NCBI GenBank assembly: GCA_023249635.1
Contig: JAHFCH010000013.1
Span: 1-60,724 of the forward strand
Length of the DNA stretch: 60,724 bases
Direction of reading: 5' to 3'
Origin: Fibrobacterota bacterium
GTDB lineage: Bacteria > Fibrobacterota > Fibrobacteria > UBA11236
Translations under genes and position numbers: made by a program
Notes under the pieces: model-generated
What the model was told of the DNA's origin: nothing
What the model saw: the letters and a program-made list of their open reading frames with translations, nothing else
Databases searched by the model: none
Part shown: positions 1 through 8,597 of the stretch, in pieces
How the letters are laid out: the number at the start of each line of letters is the position of its first letter
Position numbering within the stretch: position 1 is the first letter of the stretch

Positions 1-538
1 GTATCGCCAACATGGCCTGCTGCGGCGCGTTGGCGGGCACGAATCCCGGCGGAAACCGTTCACCATGCTTGCGCAGGAACTTCGCCGCCGCGCGCACGGC
101 GGCCAAGAGACGCTTATCCGCTTCGCTCTCCGCACCGAACCGCCACCGTTTCGCCTGCCGCACGATGGCCGGCTTATCGGCCGCTTCGGAAATCCCCGTC
201 GCGGTCAGCACCCGGCAATCGTATTGCCTGCAGGCGCGCGGGCGTTGGGCATAGATGGAGCAGGCATTGTCCTTGAGCATGGGGCAATGCCCCTTGTCAT
301 CATAGCCGAGCAGCTTGTGGCCTTTGGGCAGGCCGGGGGCCGCGAAGAGCAGGCGCTTGGGAATGGCCGCCAGGGCTTCCGTTTCGTCCGGGGCGATGTG
401 GATGAAATAGGCCGAAGTGCAGCAGCCACGGCACTCGCCACAGGGGACGTCCATATCAGTGCCGTCGCGGTCGGCGCGGAGGGTGGCATAGAGCCAGGCG
501 GCAAATCTTCCGATCGGGAGCTTTGAAGTAATCGCCAT
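1..538 (-). CDS. YkgJ-family CxxCxxCC zinc/iron-chelating protein, cut by window edge
   Basis: Reading the minus strand from an ATG at 538 gives an open frame that runs off the left edge, so the C-terminus is missing. Near residue 31 it has the CGECRGCC arrangement (C-x2-C-x2-CC), and further on CPML, CSIYAQRPRACR and YDC. Together these make the cysteine signature of the YkgJ / UPF0153 family. Members are small cytoplasmic proteins thought to hold a metal or Fe-S cluster, and some act near methyl-accepting or flagellar functions, but the biochemical role is not settled. Base composition is GC-rich like the rest of the window and contrasts with the AT-rich island that starts just to its right. 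The family call is firm; the function is open. Confidence 0.85.
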   Translation of the reverse strand, partial: MAITSKLPIGRFAAWLYATLRADRDGTDMDVPCGECRGCCTSAYFIHIAPDETEALAAIPKRLLFAAPGLPKGHKLLGYDDKGHCPMLKDNACSIYAQRPRACRQYDCRVLTATGISEAADKPAIVRQAKRWRFGAESEADKRLLAAVRAAAKFLRKHGERFPPGFVPANAPQQAMLAI

Positions 539-616
539 GAATGGAATTTAGAACTTCATATCATCCCATGACTATCTTTTGAGAGCGTAACAATTAAATT
601 CGAATTCAGGCGAACA

Positions 617-817
617 ATGTTAAGCAAAGAACAAGCGCGTTCAATGGTGAAAATTCGCGAAGCCAGACGGGCTTTCAAAAAATACTATGCACAATGCTTT
701 TGGTACAACAAACCGGATTTGAAAATCTCGATCGAAGATGTCGATTGGGTATCAAAGCAATTGATGAAGAATGGCGGACGGGAAGCATGGAAGATTGGTG
801 CGAAGTTAATCCGGTAG
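617..817 (+). CDS. Small hypothetical protein, 66 aa
   Basis: A 66-residue basic protein, rich in Lys, Arg and aromatic residues, starting at the ATG at 617. I do not recognise a family. It has no signal peptide or membrane segment, and it looks like a small soluble helical protein, with KIREARRAFKKYY followed by DVDWVSKQL. It lies at the left end of the AT-rich island and is oriented opposite to the restriction-modification genes, so it may have arrived with them. Composition and helical pattern favour real coding, but no strong ribosome-binding site is visible. Confidence 0.5.
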   Translation: MLSKEQARSMVKIREARRAFKKYYAQCFWYNKPDLKISIEDVDWVSKQLMKNGGREAWKIGAKLIR

Positions 818-853
818 AACCTACTTCATAGGTCACCGCTGTCCACCCTCAAG

Positions 854-1171
854 TTAAGGATCGTTATTCTCATTCCCAGCAAAGCCGCGATGTTTTTTGA
901 GAAACGCATCGCACTTTTCCAGAAGAGAATTTTCCAGAGGCTCCGGGTCATCAATTGAATCGACTTGAAGCTCCGCATTAAGACGGCGGATTTCGTTCAA
1001 GTCCCGAGAAGCCTCTTCATGATTGGCTCCTTTTTTTGTTGCCAAGAACTGGGCTACGGCTTCATCAAAATCAGATTCTATGATGAATATTCTTCCCCCG
1101 GCCAAGTCCAGATTATAAGTCTCGCCAATTACGAATTCTTCGAGAATCTCCAAAATCCGAATGATTGACAT
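854..1171 (-). CDS. Small acidic protein following the restriction endonuclease gene
   Basis: This 105-residue ORF (ATG at 1171; an upstream GTG at 1177 is also in frame) begins about ten bases after the endonuclease stop. It is therefore almost certainly cotranscribed with the restriction-modification genes. The N-terminal half alternates hydrophobic and acidic residues (IIRILEILEEFVIGETYNLDL), and the C-terminal half is charged and helical. No helix-turn-helix of a C-protein type is visible, and no nuclease or methylase motif. It could be an accessory or regulatory subunit of the system or an unrelated passenger. I do not recognise the family. Confidence 0.6.
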   Translation of the reverse strand: MSIIRILEILEEFVIGETYNLDLAGGRIFIIESDFDEAVAQFLATKKGANHEEASRDLNEIRRLNAELQVDSIDDPEPLENSLLEKCDAFLKKHRGFAGNENNDP

Positions 1172-1180
1172 CAGCACATC

Positions 1181-2443
1181 TCACTTCTGAAGGTTTAAAA
1201 TCCAATCAACCCAAGATATTACAGTCCGTGCTCGCCTGGTATAAGTTGAGTGACTGCTGACACTTTTTAATTGTGAGCTTCGCATGATGTCCACTATTTT
1301 ATCCAAAGAGGGCTTTTGAGCCTCCTCCAAATAGGCCCGGCACGTTTTGTTAAAGATTTCGTGGGAAAGAATCGCTCTGACTAATGAGAGATATTTTGAT
1401 TTGAAACTGAGTTTCATCGCTATCGAAGCTTTTTTGGAAAGAGAGTAAGCGTGCGCGCCTCCTTCCAGTAGCCCCAAATACCTTGCAGCATTGGTGTAGT
1501 ATTGGGTTTGCCTTGAATCGAAATCATAGTTTTCGGTAATTGCGGCGGCCTCCAAGCTACCATTAGCCAGCAAACCTAGTAGATCCACAATGCGTTCAAA
1601 CTTATCAGCCTGAGGAAAGGGAACGCTTGGTTCAGGGACAACGCGCACTTGGTTCAAGGCGAGTTGAATATCATCGAGATTTATTTTCTCTGGTGCGAAA
1701 ACGAAGTTCCTTTGCTGAACCAGTCGTATGGAGTTATAGTCATCGTCGTTTTGGAACTCGTAAATAAAAAAATGGAAAATATCGTTGCTATACGATAGGA
1801 AAACCGGCACTACTTTTTTGGAAATCTTTTCCCGCCATAGACGGTATGGGTAGTACAGCTGTCGTACAATGAAATCTTCCGAGATGGCGTTTTTGGCCTC
1901 GATAATTACCAATGAGTTTTGCCCTTCAAAACCGCCGTCTATTTCGCATTGACTATTTTCAACAATAATTCGTTGATGCTTGTCGGAACCCTTGTCCCGA
2001 ATTTTGAATCCGAACTTTGATGTTCCCATCTTTCCGGAAAGAGTCGGGACAACCTCTTCACCGGCGATTTCATCGATCATTCCTGATATGAAGGCACTAT
2101 TGATCGCGGCAGCTTCCGAATAAAGATTATTCGGATTTATGCTTTCGATACCGGATGGGAATTCAAATTCATCAGTCGGAAGCCCCTTTCCAAATGATTG
2201 CGACGCGTAGGCTTCGAATCGGCCGATTACATATGTACCTCTCGATGTAGGTAATATCGATAAATCGTTTTCCCTGAAAATTTTTGGAAGATTTGCCAGA
2301 TGATCGAACTTGGTCATCAACCGGCTTTCCCGATATTTATTGATTGAGTCCGAAGAGATGGTGAATTGGCCGTCGGATTCGACTGCATGCAGGATTTGAT
2401 GTTCTTCGAAAAGGACTTCCCACGCCTTTTCGTTTTTATTCAT
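1181..2443 (-). CDS. Type II restriction endonuclease, PD-(D/E)XK-like with C-terminal winged helix
   Basis: This is a 420-residue protein paired with a Dam-like methyltransferase. The likely nuclease core is at residues 167-184: EIDGG (Asp169), then a hydrophobic strand ending in IIEAKN (Glu182, Lys184). That is the D...ExK pattern of PD-(D/E)XK nucleases, with acidic residues near 125-130 as further ligands. From about residue 285 a helical region with a run like FDSRQTQYYTNAARYLGLLE looks like a winged-helix DNA-binding module, so recognition and cleavage probably sit in one chain. The start overlaps the 3' end of the methylase gene by 8 bp, typical of tight R-M coupling. Base use is AT-rich, suggesting horizontal acquisition. 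The target is probably the one protected by the methylase; this is an inference. Confidence 0.8.
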   Translation of the reverse strand: MNKNEKAWEVLFEEHQILHAVESDGQFTISSDSINKYRESRLMTKFDHLANLPKIFRENDLSILPTSRGTYVIGRFEAYASQSFGKGLPTDEFEFPSGIESINPNNLYSEAAAINSAFISGMIDEIAGEEVVPTLSGKMGTSKFGFKIRDKGSDKHQRIIVENSQCEIDGGFEGQNSLVIIEAKNAISEDFIVRQLYYPYRLWREKISKKVVPVFLSYSNDIFHFFIYEFQNDDDYNSIRLVQQRNFVFAPEKINLDDIQLALNQVRVVPEPSVPFPQADKFERIVDLLGLLANGSLEAAAITENYDFDSRQTQYYTNAARYLGLLEGGAHAYSLSKKASIAMKLSFKSKYLSLVRAILSHEIFNKTCRAYLEEAQKPSLDKIVDIMRSSQLKSVSSHSTYTRRARTVISWVDWILNLQK

Positions 2444-3281
2444 AGTTCTTTACAAGAACCTCGAATATTTTCCCTCTGGCAGAACCAACAGAATTGATAT
2501 TCCGCGAAGCCTCCAGCTTTATCACCTTGTAATCCTTGTACAAGTCACAAATAAAGTCGCAATATGAATTAGAAAGAAGGAATTTACACCCGAGTCGATT
2601 TAGCCTGTCGCATAGGGTTTTAAGCCGGACTTGTTCGGCTTCATCAAAGCCGTTTAGCGCATACCCGGTGAATGAAGATGTATCGGAGATTGGATGATAA
2701 GGGGGGTCAAAGTAGACGAAAGATTTCTTGCGAATTCCCGCAACAGCGTCTTCAAAATCACCATTGCGAAAAGTTATTTCCGTGGACTGAAGGTAATTTC
2801 TTACAGCTTTCAAAATCACTTCATTTACAATGTTAGGATTCTTGTATTTTCCAAAAGGGACATTGAATTGCCCTTGGCTATTCACCCTGAATAATCCATT
2901 GTAGCATGTTTTATTGAGGAAAATGATGCGGGCTGCACGCTCAGCATCTGACAATTTGGAATATTCTTTTTTACGATCCAGCTCTCGTACTTTGTAATAA
3001 TAATCCGGATCATTTTTATGCCGCTTCAAGGCGACAACAAGCTCATCCAGCGATTCGCGAATCACCTTATACAGGTTGATAATCTCGGCATTTACATCGT
3101 TAATTGTTGCTTTGCGAGGTTGCAGGTCAAATAGCACCGCCCCACCACCAACAAATGGCTCATAATAAGAAGAGTATGTGTCCTGCTTCGGCAAATGCAT
3201 TCGGATAACAGGGAGAAGCTGTCTTTTTCCACCTGCCCATTTTAGGACAGGCTGCGCAATCGGATTAATTGACCGAATCAT
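2436..3281 (-). CDS. dam: Dam-like DNA adenine-N6 methyltransferase (class D12)
   Basis: This 281-residue enzyme methylates adenine in DNA using S-adenosylmethionine. Motif I appears at residues 41-51 (EPFVGGGAVLF), preceded by KWAGGKRQLLP, which is the N-terminal signature of Dam and DpnM. The catalytic DPPY is at 192-195, followed by SFTGYALNGF. The central KTCYNGLFRVNSQGQFNVPFG also matches the Dam core, where GATC is the usual target. The gene is the first of an R-M pair and overlaps the endonuclease start, so the methylase is made first. It is AT-rich compared with its flanks. Here it probably protects the host from the companion nuclease rather than serving mismatch repair. The GATC target is inferred by family, not seen. 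Confidence 0.92.
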   Translation of the reverse strand: MIRSINPIAQPVLKWAGGKRQLLPVIRMHLPKQDTYSSYYEPFVGGGAVLFDLQPRKATINDVNAEIINLYKVIRESLDELVVALKRHKNDPDYYYKVRELDRKKEYSKLSDAERAARIIFLNKTCYNGLFRVNSQGQFNVPFGKYKNPNIVNEVILKAVRNYLQSTEITFRNGDFEDAVAGIRKKSFVYFDPPYHPISDTSSFTGYALNGFDEAEQVRLKTLCDRLNRLGCKFLLSNSYCDFICDLYKDYKVIKLEASRNINSVGSARGKIFEVLVKNYE

Positions 3282-3461
3282 GCCTAAATCTTAAGAAAGT
3301 ATTGGGTCAAAATCTGTCATTGTTCAGAAGTTGCGAAGCTCGCCAACGCACAGAATTTTAATTCACTGATTTTTAACGAGATAGGTGGTCTTATCGACCT
3401 TTGCATTGAACAGTACAACATATCTCTCCCATTTTACCCTAGTTAAAAAGCGCCCATCCCT

Positions 3462-5495
3462 TTAGACCCGCATCTTCACGCGCACGGGCATGATGATGAA
3501 GGGGATGCCCAGATGGTACAGCCGGCGTTGCACGGCGAACACCACGTTGTTGTGGAACAGGCGCGAGAGGAAGGATTCCTCCGGGAACACCAACTGGCCC
3601 ATGAAGAAAACCGCTTGCGGGAAGCGTTCCTGGATCTTGGGCGCCAGGTTGGCGCTGCCTTCCACCACGTCGTGGGAAAGCGAGGAGATGCCCTCGCCGT
3701 AATAGCCGTGGCGCTTGATGAATTCCACGTAGCCGTCCAGTTCCTTCTGCACATGGGCTTGCAGGTTGTCCACCTCATCGGAGCCCTTGAACGCTCCCGC
3801 ATCGATAAGGCCGATTTCCACGAAGACGAAATTCTTGTAGATGCCGCCGAACAGCCGGATGATGCTGAACAGGGTATGCAGCCCCAAGCCGTTGAAGCCG
3901 TTCACCAGCATCACCGCGGTGCGGGCCTTGGGATCGAACTTCGGCTCGGGCACTTCTTCCGTAACCTGGGCGCCGTTCTTGGCGAACTTGGTGATGGAGC
4001 CCGCCTGGGAGGTTTGCGCGGCCTGCACCAGGTTGTCCATGCGCTTGAGCATCTTGGCGGTGCCGTTATAATGGTGCTTCACGAATAGCGCGATGCCCAC
4101 CAATATTCCGGTGAACACCAACGCCAGCCAGCCACCTTCGCTGAACTTGAGGAAAGTCACCGAAACCAGGATGAAGAGGCACAGGCCCAGACCCAGGCCA
4201 TTGATGAGGATCTTGCGGATCCACTTATCTTCCTTGCGCCGGGTGGAAGCCCAATGGCGCACCATTCCCAGTTGGGAAAGCACGAAGGTGATGAATACGG
4301 TAATCACGTATAGCACCGACAGGTATTCCACCGAACCGCCCGAGACCAGCACCATCAGCACCGCCGCCGCGGCCATCAACAGCACGCCGTTCTGGCTTAC
4401 CAGACGATCGGAAAGCAGGGTGAACTTGGTGGGATACCAATGATCGAGGGACATGTTGGCCAGTACGCGTGGGCCGCCCATGAAGCCCGCCTGGGCGGCG
4501 GCGAATAGGATGGCGGCTTCGGAAAAGAGGGAGACCTGGACGAAGAGGGAGCCCGCTTTGGGGCCCCATGCCTCGGTGGCCCGCTGGAACAGCACCGCAT
4601 TCAGGGTCTTGCCCGGCTCCGGCGAGACATTGAAGAGGAGGTAGGCCACCATCAACCCGAACACCATGAAGGCCAGGGATACCGAGATGTACAGCATGGT
4701 CCGCTTCCCCGTCTGGACCTTGGGCTCGCGCAGCATGGGCAGGCCGTTGCTCACCGCTTCGATACCCGTATAGGTCGAACCGCCCAGGCTGTACGAGCGC
4801 ATGATAAGCAGGAACATGCCCACGAAACCCATTTCATGCATTGAGTTGCGCGTATCCCCCGCCGTGTCCCTGATCAGGGCGGGGATATCCCCCGCATGCT
4901 GCATCACGGCATACACGATGATGAAGGCGTGCGTCAGCAGGAATACGATGAAGACCGGCACCAACACCATGATGGATTCCTTGGCGCCGCGCAGATTGAG
5001 CACGGTCAAGAGGGCGATGCCCAGGAAGGTGGCTTCCAGCTTGTAGTGGTACCATTCCGGCGGCAGAAAGCTGAAGATGGCGTCGGCGCCCGCGGCTATG
5101 GAGATGGTCAAGGTCAAGACGTAATCGATGAGCAGGGCGCAGCCGCAGACCATGCCGGCGGTGGGATTGAGCAGCTTGCTGGCCACCAGGTAACCGCCGC
5201 CGCCGGTAGGGAACAGTTCGATGATCTGGGTATAGCTGGCCGAGATCACGAAGATGGTGACAATGGTTCCCAGGGCCACGATGATGCCCAGATGCGGATG
5301 CTCCATCAGGCTCAGGAACGCGTTCTCGGGACCGTAGCTGCTCGAGGAAAGTCCGTCCGCGCCCAGCCCCACCCACGCGAAGAAGGCGATCAGCGTTATG
5401 CCGTGGAACGAATTCCGATCCGCGAGATTCAGGGCGTTGCCCAGGATCAGGACCTTAAACTTTTGGAAGGGATTTAAACGAGGGGTTTCCGGCAT
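3462..5495 (-). CDS. APC-superfamily amino acid/cation permease with C-terminal cytoplasmic domain
   Basis: This 677-residue inner-membrane transporter starts at the ATG at 5495, giving MPETPRLNPFQKFKVL. A longer in-frame extension would run into the neighbouring glgX gene and has no transporter features. About twelve hydrophobic segments fill residues 30-480. The first carries GLGADGLSSSSYGPENAF and a later one FPTGGGGYLVASKLL, which match the substrate-binding breaks of APC/KUP-like transporters. After the last membrane helix comes a soluble region of about 190 residues (from KARTAVMLVNGFNG) that looks like an alpha/beta domain and may be regulatory. The substrate cannot be read from the sequence. 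The gene follows glgX with a 110-bp gap and may be cotranscribed with it. Confidence 0.85.
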   Translation of the reverse strand: MPETPRLNPFQKFKVLILGNALNLADRNSFHGITLIAFFAWVGLGADGLSSSSYGPENAFLSLMEHPHLGIIVALGTIVTIFVISASYTQIIELFPTGGGGYLVASKLLNPTAGMVCGCALLIDYVLTLTISIAAGADAIFSFLPPEWYHYKLEATFLGIALLTVLNLRGAKESIMVLVPVFIVFLLTHAFIIVYAVMQHAGDIPALIRDTAGDTRNSMHEMGFVGMFLLIMRSYSLGGSTYTGIEAVSNGLPMLREPKVQTGKRTMLYISVSLAFMVFGLMVAYLLFNVSPEPGKTLNAVLFQRATEAWGPKAGSLFVQVSLFSEAAILFAAAQAGFMGGPRVLANMSLDHWYPTKFTLLSDRLVSQNGVLLMAAAAVLMVLVSGGSVEYLSVLYVITVFITFVLSQLGMVRHWASTRRKEDKWIRKILINGLGLGLCLFILVSVTFLKFSEGGWLALVFTGILVGIALFVKHHYNGTAKMLKRMDNLVQAAQTSQAGSITKFAKNGAQVTEEVPEPKFDPKARTAVMLVNGFNGLGLHTLFSIIRLFGGIYKNFVFVEIGLIDAGAFKGSDEVDNLQAHVQKELDGYVEFIKRHGYYGEGISSLSHDVVEGSANLAPKIQERFPQAVFFMGQLVFPEESFLSRLFHNNVVFAVQRRLYHLGIPFIIMPVRVKMRV

Positions 5496-5605
5496 GTAAT
5501 TCAGGAATACGGATGGGACCGATGCGGCTAAAACACCCCTGGGTTGGGGCGAAAATATAGCAAAGGGGCGGTTTTTACGGGGTTCGGGCTTAACGGGGTT
5601 CGGGC

Positions 5606-7936
5606 CTAATCCAGTAGAATCACCGTACTTCTGCCCATGGCCCGGTAGGAAACCGGATTCTGGAGGCCCGCTTCCGAGCCGGGAGCCAGCATATCCTGGC
5701 CATCGGGGAGGCCGGTATCGGCCACCCGTTTCCAGGCCCGGCCTTCCGGAACCAGGGGTAGGGCGAACTCCTTGTCCCGGGGATCCATATTGAAGATGAA
5801 ATAGTAGCGGCGCGGCCTCCGCTTGCGTTGCGGGTCCGCGCTGTCGCTGGGGATTTCCACCGTAAGCGCATTGGGGCCGTCCGGCTCGCCGTCTTCCCAG
5901 GTCCATTCCGATCCATCCAGCTGGAAAGCCAGGGAGCGGCCTTCGGGATCATCCCACACCAGTTCTTTGCCGTCGGCCCCGAACCAGCTGATATCCGGTA
6001 TGCCGCCGGGCCCGCCTTTGCCTTGCAGAAAGCGTCTGCCGTTCAGGAGCGGGATGCGTTTGCGCAGAGCGATGGCGCCGCGCACGAAATCGACCATGGC
6101 CGCCCGGCTGTCCGCCTTTTCCCAATCCACCCATGTCAGGGCATTATCCTGGCAATAGGCGTTGTTGTTCCCCTGCTGGGTGCGCAGCATCTCGTCGCCG
6201 TGGCTCAGCATGGGCACGCCTTGGGCGAAGAGCAACAGGCAGGCGAAATTGCGCGCCTGGCGGCGGCGCAGGGCGAGCACTTCCTGGTTGTCCGTTTCCC
6301 CTTCGGCCCCGCAATTCCACGACTGGTTATCATTGTAGCCGTCGCGGTTGCCTTCCCCGTTGGCGTCGTTGTGCTTTTCGTTGTAGCTGATCAGATCGTT
6401 GAGCGTATACCCGTCATGGCAGGTCACGAAGTTGATGCTTGCGTCGGGGCCGCGCCCGTCGTCCCCGAACAGGTCCGCCGAGCCGGTGAGTCGCCAGCCC
6501 AACTCGGTCAATTGGCCGCCGTCCCCTTTGATGAACTTACGCGCGCAGTCCCTGAACTTGGCGTTCCATTCGGCCCAGCCCACCGGGAAATTCCCCTGCT
6601 CGAAAGCGCCGCAATCCCATGGCTCGGCGATCATTTTGGCCTGCGACAATACCGGATCCTGGGCGACGGCCTGGAAGAAAGGCGCGCGTCCCTCGAACCC
6701 GTTCCAGAATCCGCGCCCGTGCACGGTGGCCAGATCGAAACGGAATCCGTCGACGTGGAATTCCTCCACCCAATAACGCAGACTGTCCAGTGCCAGGCGC
6801 ACCACCGAGGGACTACCGAAGTCCATGGTGTTGCCGGTGCCGCTATGGTTCAGGTAATAGCGCGAGGGTTCCGCGCCCTGCCCCGTCAGGGCGTAATAAG
6901 CGGTATTGTCGAGCCCTTTGAAGCTGAGCAAAGGGCCCAGCTCGTTGCCCTCGGCGGTATGGTTGTAGACCACGTCCAGGATCACCTCGATGCCGGCCTG
7001 GTGCAGGGCGCGCACCAAAGTCTTGAACTCTTCCACTTCGCAGCCCGGCTCGCGGCCGCTGCCGTAGGTCGCTTCGGGAGCGAAGAAGCCAAAGGTATTG
7101 TAGCCCCAATAATTCCCCTTCCCGTCCTTCCCTTCATTCTCCGCCGGGAACTTGGCGTATACGGGAAGCAGTTCCACCGCATTCACTCCCAGCCGGGTAA
7201 GCCAGGGGATCTTTTCGATGAAACCGAGGTAGGTGCCCGGTCGCCCCACGCCGGAGTTGGGATTGGCCGTGAAGCCTTTCACATGGGTCTCATAGAGGAT
7301 CAGTTCGGACATGGGTACGCGCGGCGCCTTATCGTCTTGCCAATCGAAGGATTTGGAGTAGGCGATGCATTTGGGCACCGCCGGGGCGCTGTCGCGCTCG
7401 TCGCAGGAAAAATCCTTGTCCGGGGAAAGCGGATCATAGGGCAGGAGGATGTTGCCGTCGTGGCGGAAGCGCCCGGCGAATGCCCGGGCGTACGGATCGA
7501 TCAACAGCTTGTCTTCGTTGAAGCGCAGACCCTTGGCCGGGTTCCATTCCCCGCGGGCCCGCAGGCCGTAAAGCTGGCCTTCGGAGAGTCCTTCCACGAA
7601 CCCGTGGTGGATATGCCCCGTGCGGGCGGGCAGGCGGATGATGTCGGAAGGTTTTGCCAGGGCGGGATCCGCGGGATCGAAAAGGATCAGGAAGATGTCC
7701 CTGGCCTTGGGGGCGTAAACGGCGAAGTTGATGCCGTCTGAATGGACCGTAGCCCCGAGACGGCCGGCATAGCCCTCCCGCAGGATGCGGGCTGAATTGT
7801 GGACCACCCGCTCCTGGGGCTGCCGGAACCGGGGCGAACGGCGCCGGGGGGCGCCGCGGCGCTCGAAGTCCTCGATGCTGGGAAAGGCTTTATCCTTGCC
7901 GCCGATGCGGATTCGGGCCACGGATTTCTTGGACAT
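5606..7936 (-). CDS. glgX: Glycogen debranching enzyme GlgX (isoamylase type, GH13)
   Basis: This 776-residue enzyme hydrolyses alpha-1,6 branches of phosphorylase-trimmed glycogen. An N-terminal CBM48-like beta domain (about residues 60-180) precedes the TIM barrel. Catalytic landmarks are DVVYNH at 321-326, nucleophile Asp401 in DGFRFD, acid Glu438 in AEPW and transition-state Asp508 in CHDGY, followed by the GlgX-type run NEKHNDANGEGNRDG. The C-terminal beta domain runs to the end. The start at 7936 is supported by GGGAG four bases upstream. No other glycogen gene lies in the window, so it is separated from a glg operon here. The identification is firm. Confidence 0.97.
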   Translation of the reverse strand: MSKKSVARIRIGGKDKAFPSIEDFERRGAPRRRSPRFRQPQERVVHNSARILREGYAGRLGATVHSDGINFAVYAPKARDIFLILFDPADPALAKPSDIIRLPARTGHIHHGFVEGLSEGQLYGLRARGEWNPAKGLRFNEDKLLIDPYARAFAGRFRHDGNILLPYDPLSPDKDFSCDERDSAPAVPKCIAYSKSFDWQDDKAPRVPMSELILYETHVKGFTANPNSGVGRPGTYLGFIEKIPWLTRLGVNAVELLPVYAKFPAENEGKDGKGNYWGYNTFGFFAPEATYGSGREPGCEVEEFKTLVRALHQAGIEVILDVVYNHTAEGNELGPLLSFKGLDNTAYYALTGQGAEPSRYYLNHSGTGNTMDFGSPSVVRLALDSLRYWVEEFHVDGFRFDLATVHGRGFWNGFEGRAPFFQAVAQDPVLSQAKMIAEPWDCGAFEQGNFPVGWAEWNAKFRDCARKFIKGDGGQLTELGWRLTGSADLFGDDGRGPDASINFVTCHDGYTLNDLISYNEKHNDANGEGNRDGYNDNQSWNCGAEGETDNQEVLALRRRQARNFACLLLFAQGVPMLSHGDEMLRTQQGNNNAYCQDNALTWVDWEKADSRAAMVDFVRGAIALRKRIPLLNGRRFLQGKGGPGGIPDISWFGADGKELVWDDPEGRSLAFQLDGSEWTWEDGEPDGPNALTVEIPSDSADPQRKRRPRRYYFIFNMDPRDKEFALPLVPEGRAWKRVADTGLPDGQDMLAPGSEAGLQNPVSYRAMGRSTVILLD

Positions 7937-7956
7937 GGTGCTCCCGTTTTGGGCTG

Positions 7957-7985
7957 AAAATAGACCTAAACCGCCCCGCCTCCAA
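7957..7985 (-). promoter_or_regulatory. Possible sigma-70-type promoter for glgX
   Basis: On the minus strand TTGGAG (7985-7980) is followed after 17 bases by TATTTT (7962-7957). This would start transcription only some 15 bases before the glgX start codon. The -35 match is weak, and the call rests on correct spacing and position. Confidence 0.35.
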
Positions 7986-8016
7986 GAAAAGCGGATTTTT
8001 TTTTAGCATTACCCCC

Positions 8017-8103
8017 GGAGATGTGGCAGAGTGGTCTATTGCGTCTGATTCGAAATCAGAAGTCCGTGCAAGCGGTCCGGGGGTTCGACTCCCTCCATCT
8101 CCG
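8017..8103 (+). tRNA. tRNA-Ser(CGA)
   Basis: This is an 87-nt cloverleaf. The acceptor GGAGATG (8017-8023) pairs with CATCTCC ending at 8102, with discriminator G. The anticodon stem TCTGA/TCAGA encloses TTCGAAA, giving anticodon CGA at 8051-8053, which reads serine codon UCG. The long variable arm and a GGTTCGACTCC T-arm are class II features expected for serine. No CCA is encoded. The gene sits between the divergent glgX and the 3' end of a lipoprotein gene on the other strand. Confidence 0.97.
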
Positions 8104-8105
8104 TT

Positions 8106-8597
8106 CTACTTCCCGATCTTGATATAGCCGTCGGAAAAGTCCTGGAAATCCTCGTGGTTGTACCAGGCCACGCGGATGCGCACGGAATCGGAGACGAGCG
8201 CGATGCGCCCGCTGTTGACCGTCAGGGAGTCCGGTATGCGGAAGCCCAGGTGGCATTTATCCCGGGTATCCACGGCCTTGTTGGGGAAACCCGGCAGCAC
8301 CCCCCGCTTGAAGCTTCCATTCACAGTTACGTCCAGTTGCACCAAAGCTTCCCCGTCTCCCAGGCCGCTGGCGAGGGTCACCTTCACGCTGTCCCCCACC
8401 TTGTACGATTGCCCGCCGTTGGGGGCGACCACGCGGTAATGCCCCTGATCGGCCGAGTCTTTGAAAAAGCGCGCAGTCAGGTCGGAACAGGAGGCCGCCG
8501 AGAGATCTTCGGGGCCCGCAGGGGATTGGTCGCAGGAGAGAAGGCAGAATGCGAAAACGGAGGCCGCGAGCGCGGCGCGTAGATTCAGTAATACCAT
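8106..8597 (-). CDS. Lipoprotein with a beta-sandwich domain
   Basis: This 163-residue protein has a signal peptide ending in the lipobox LLSC (Cys22-24 region), so it should be lipid-anchored in the envelope. After the anchor, a region starting VVAPNGGQSYKVGDSVKVTL resembles the N-terminal strand pattern of Kre9/KNH-like or Ig-like domains, known from extracellular proteins of this style. Four further cysteines may form disulfides. Its ATG lies inside the last codons of the preceding VWA gene (13-bp overlap), so the two are translated together and probably act together at the cell surface. The function is unknown. Confidence 0.75.
   Translation of the reverse strand: MVLLNLRAALAASVFAFCLLSCDQSPAGPEDLSAASCSDLTARFFKDSADQGHYRVVAPNGGQSYKVGDSVKVTLASGLGDGEALVQLDVTVNGSFKRGVLPGFPNKAVDTRDKCHLGFRIPDSLTVNSGRIALVSDSVRIRVAWYNHEDFQDFSDGYIKIGK

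Noticed and set aside
3282-3461. Promoter of the methylase gene in the AT-rich spacer
   Set aside because: Several weak -35/-10 combinations exist on the minus strand, and none clearly exceeds what AT-rich sequence gives by chance.
5496-5906. N-terminal extension of the APC permease frame
   Set aside because: It overlaps the glgX 3' end, is Arg/Pro/Gly-rich like antisense sequence and contains no transporter features; the ATG at 5495 is better.
5828-7741. Long plus-strand open frame opposite glgX
   Set aside because: GC-rich codon bias leaves antisense frames open; its translation has no domain pattern, while the opposite strand encodes full GlgX.
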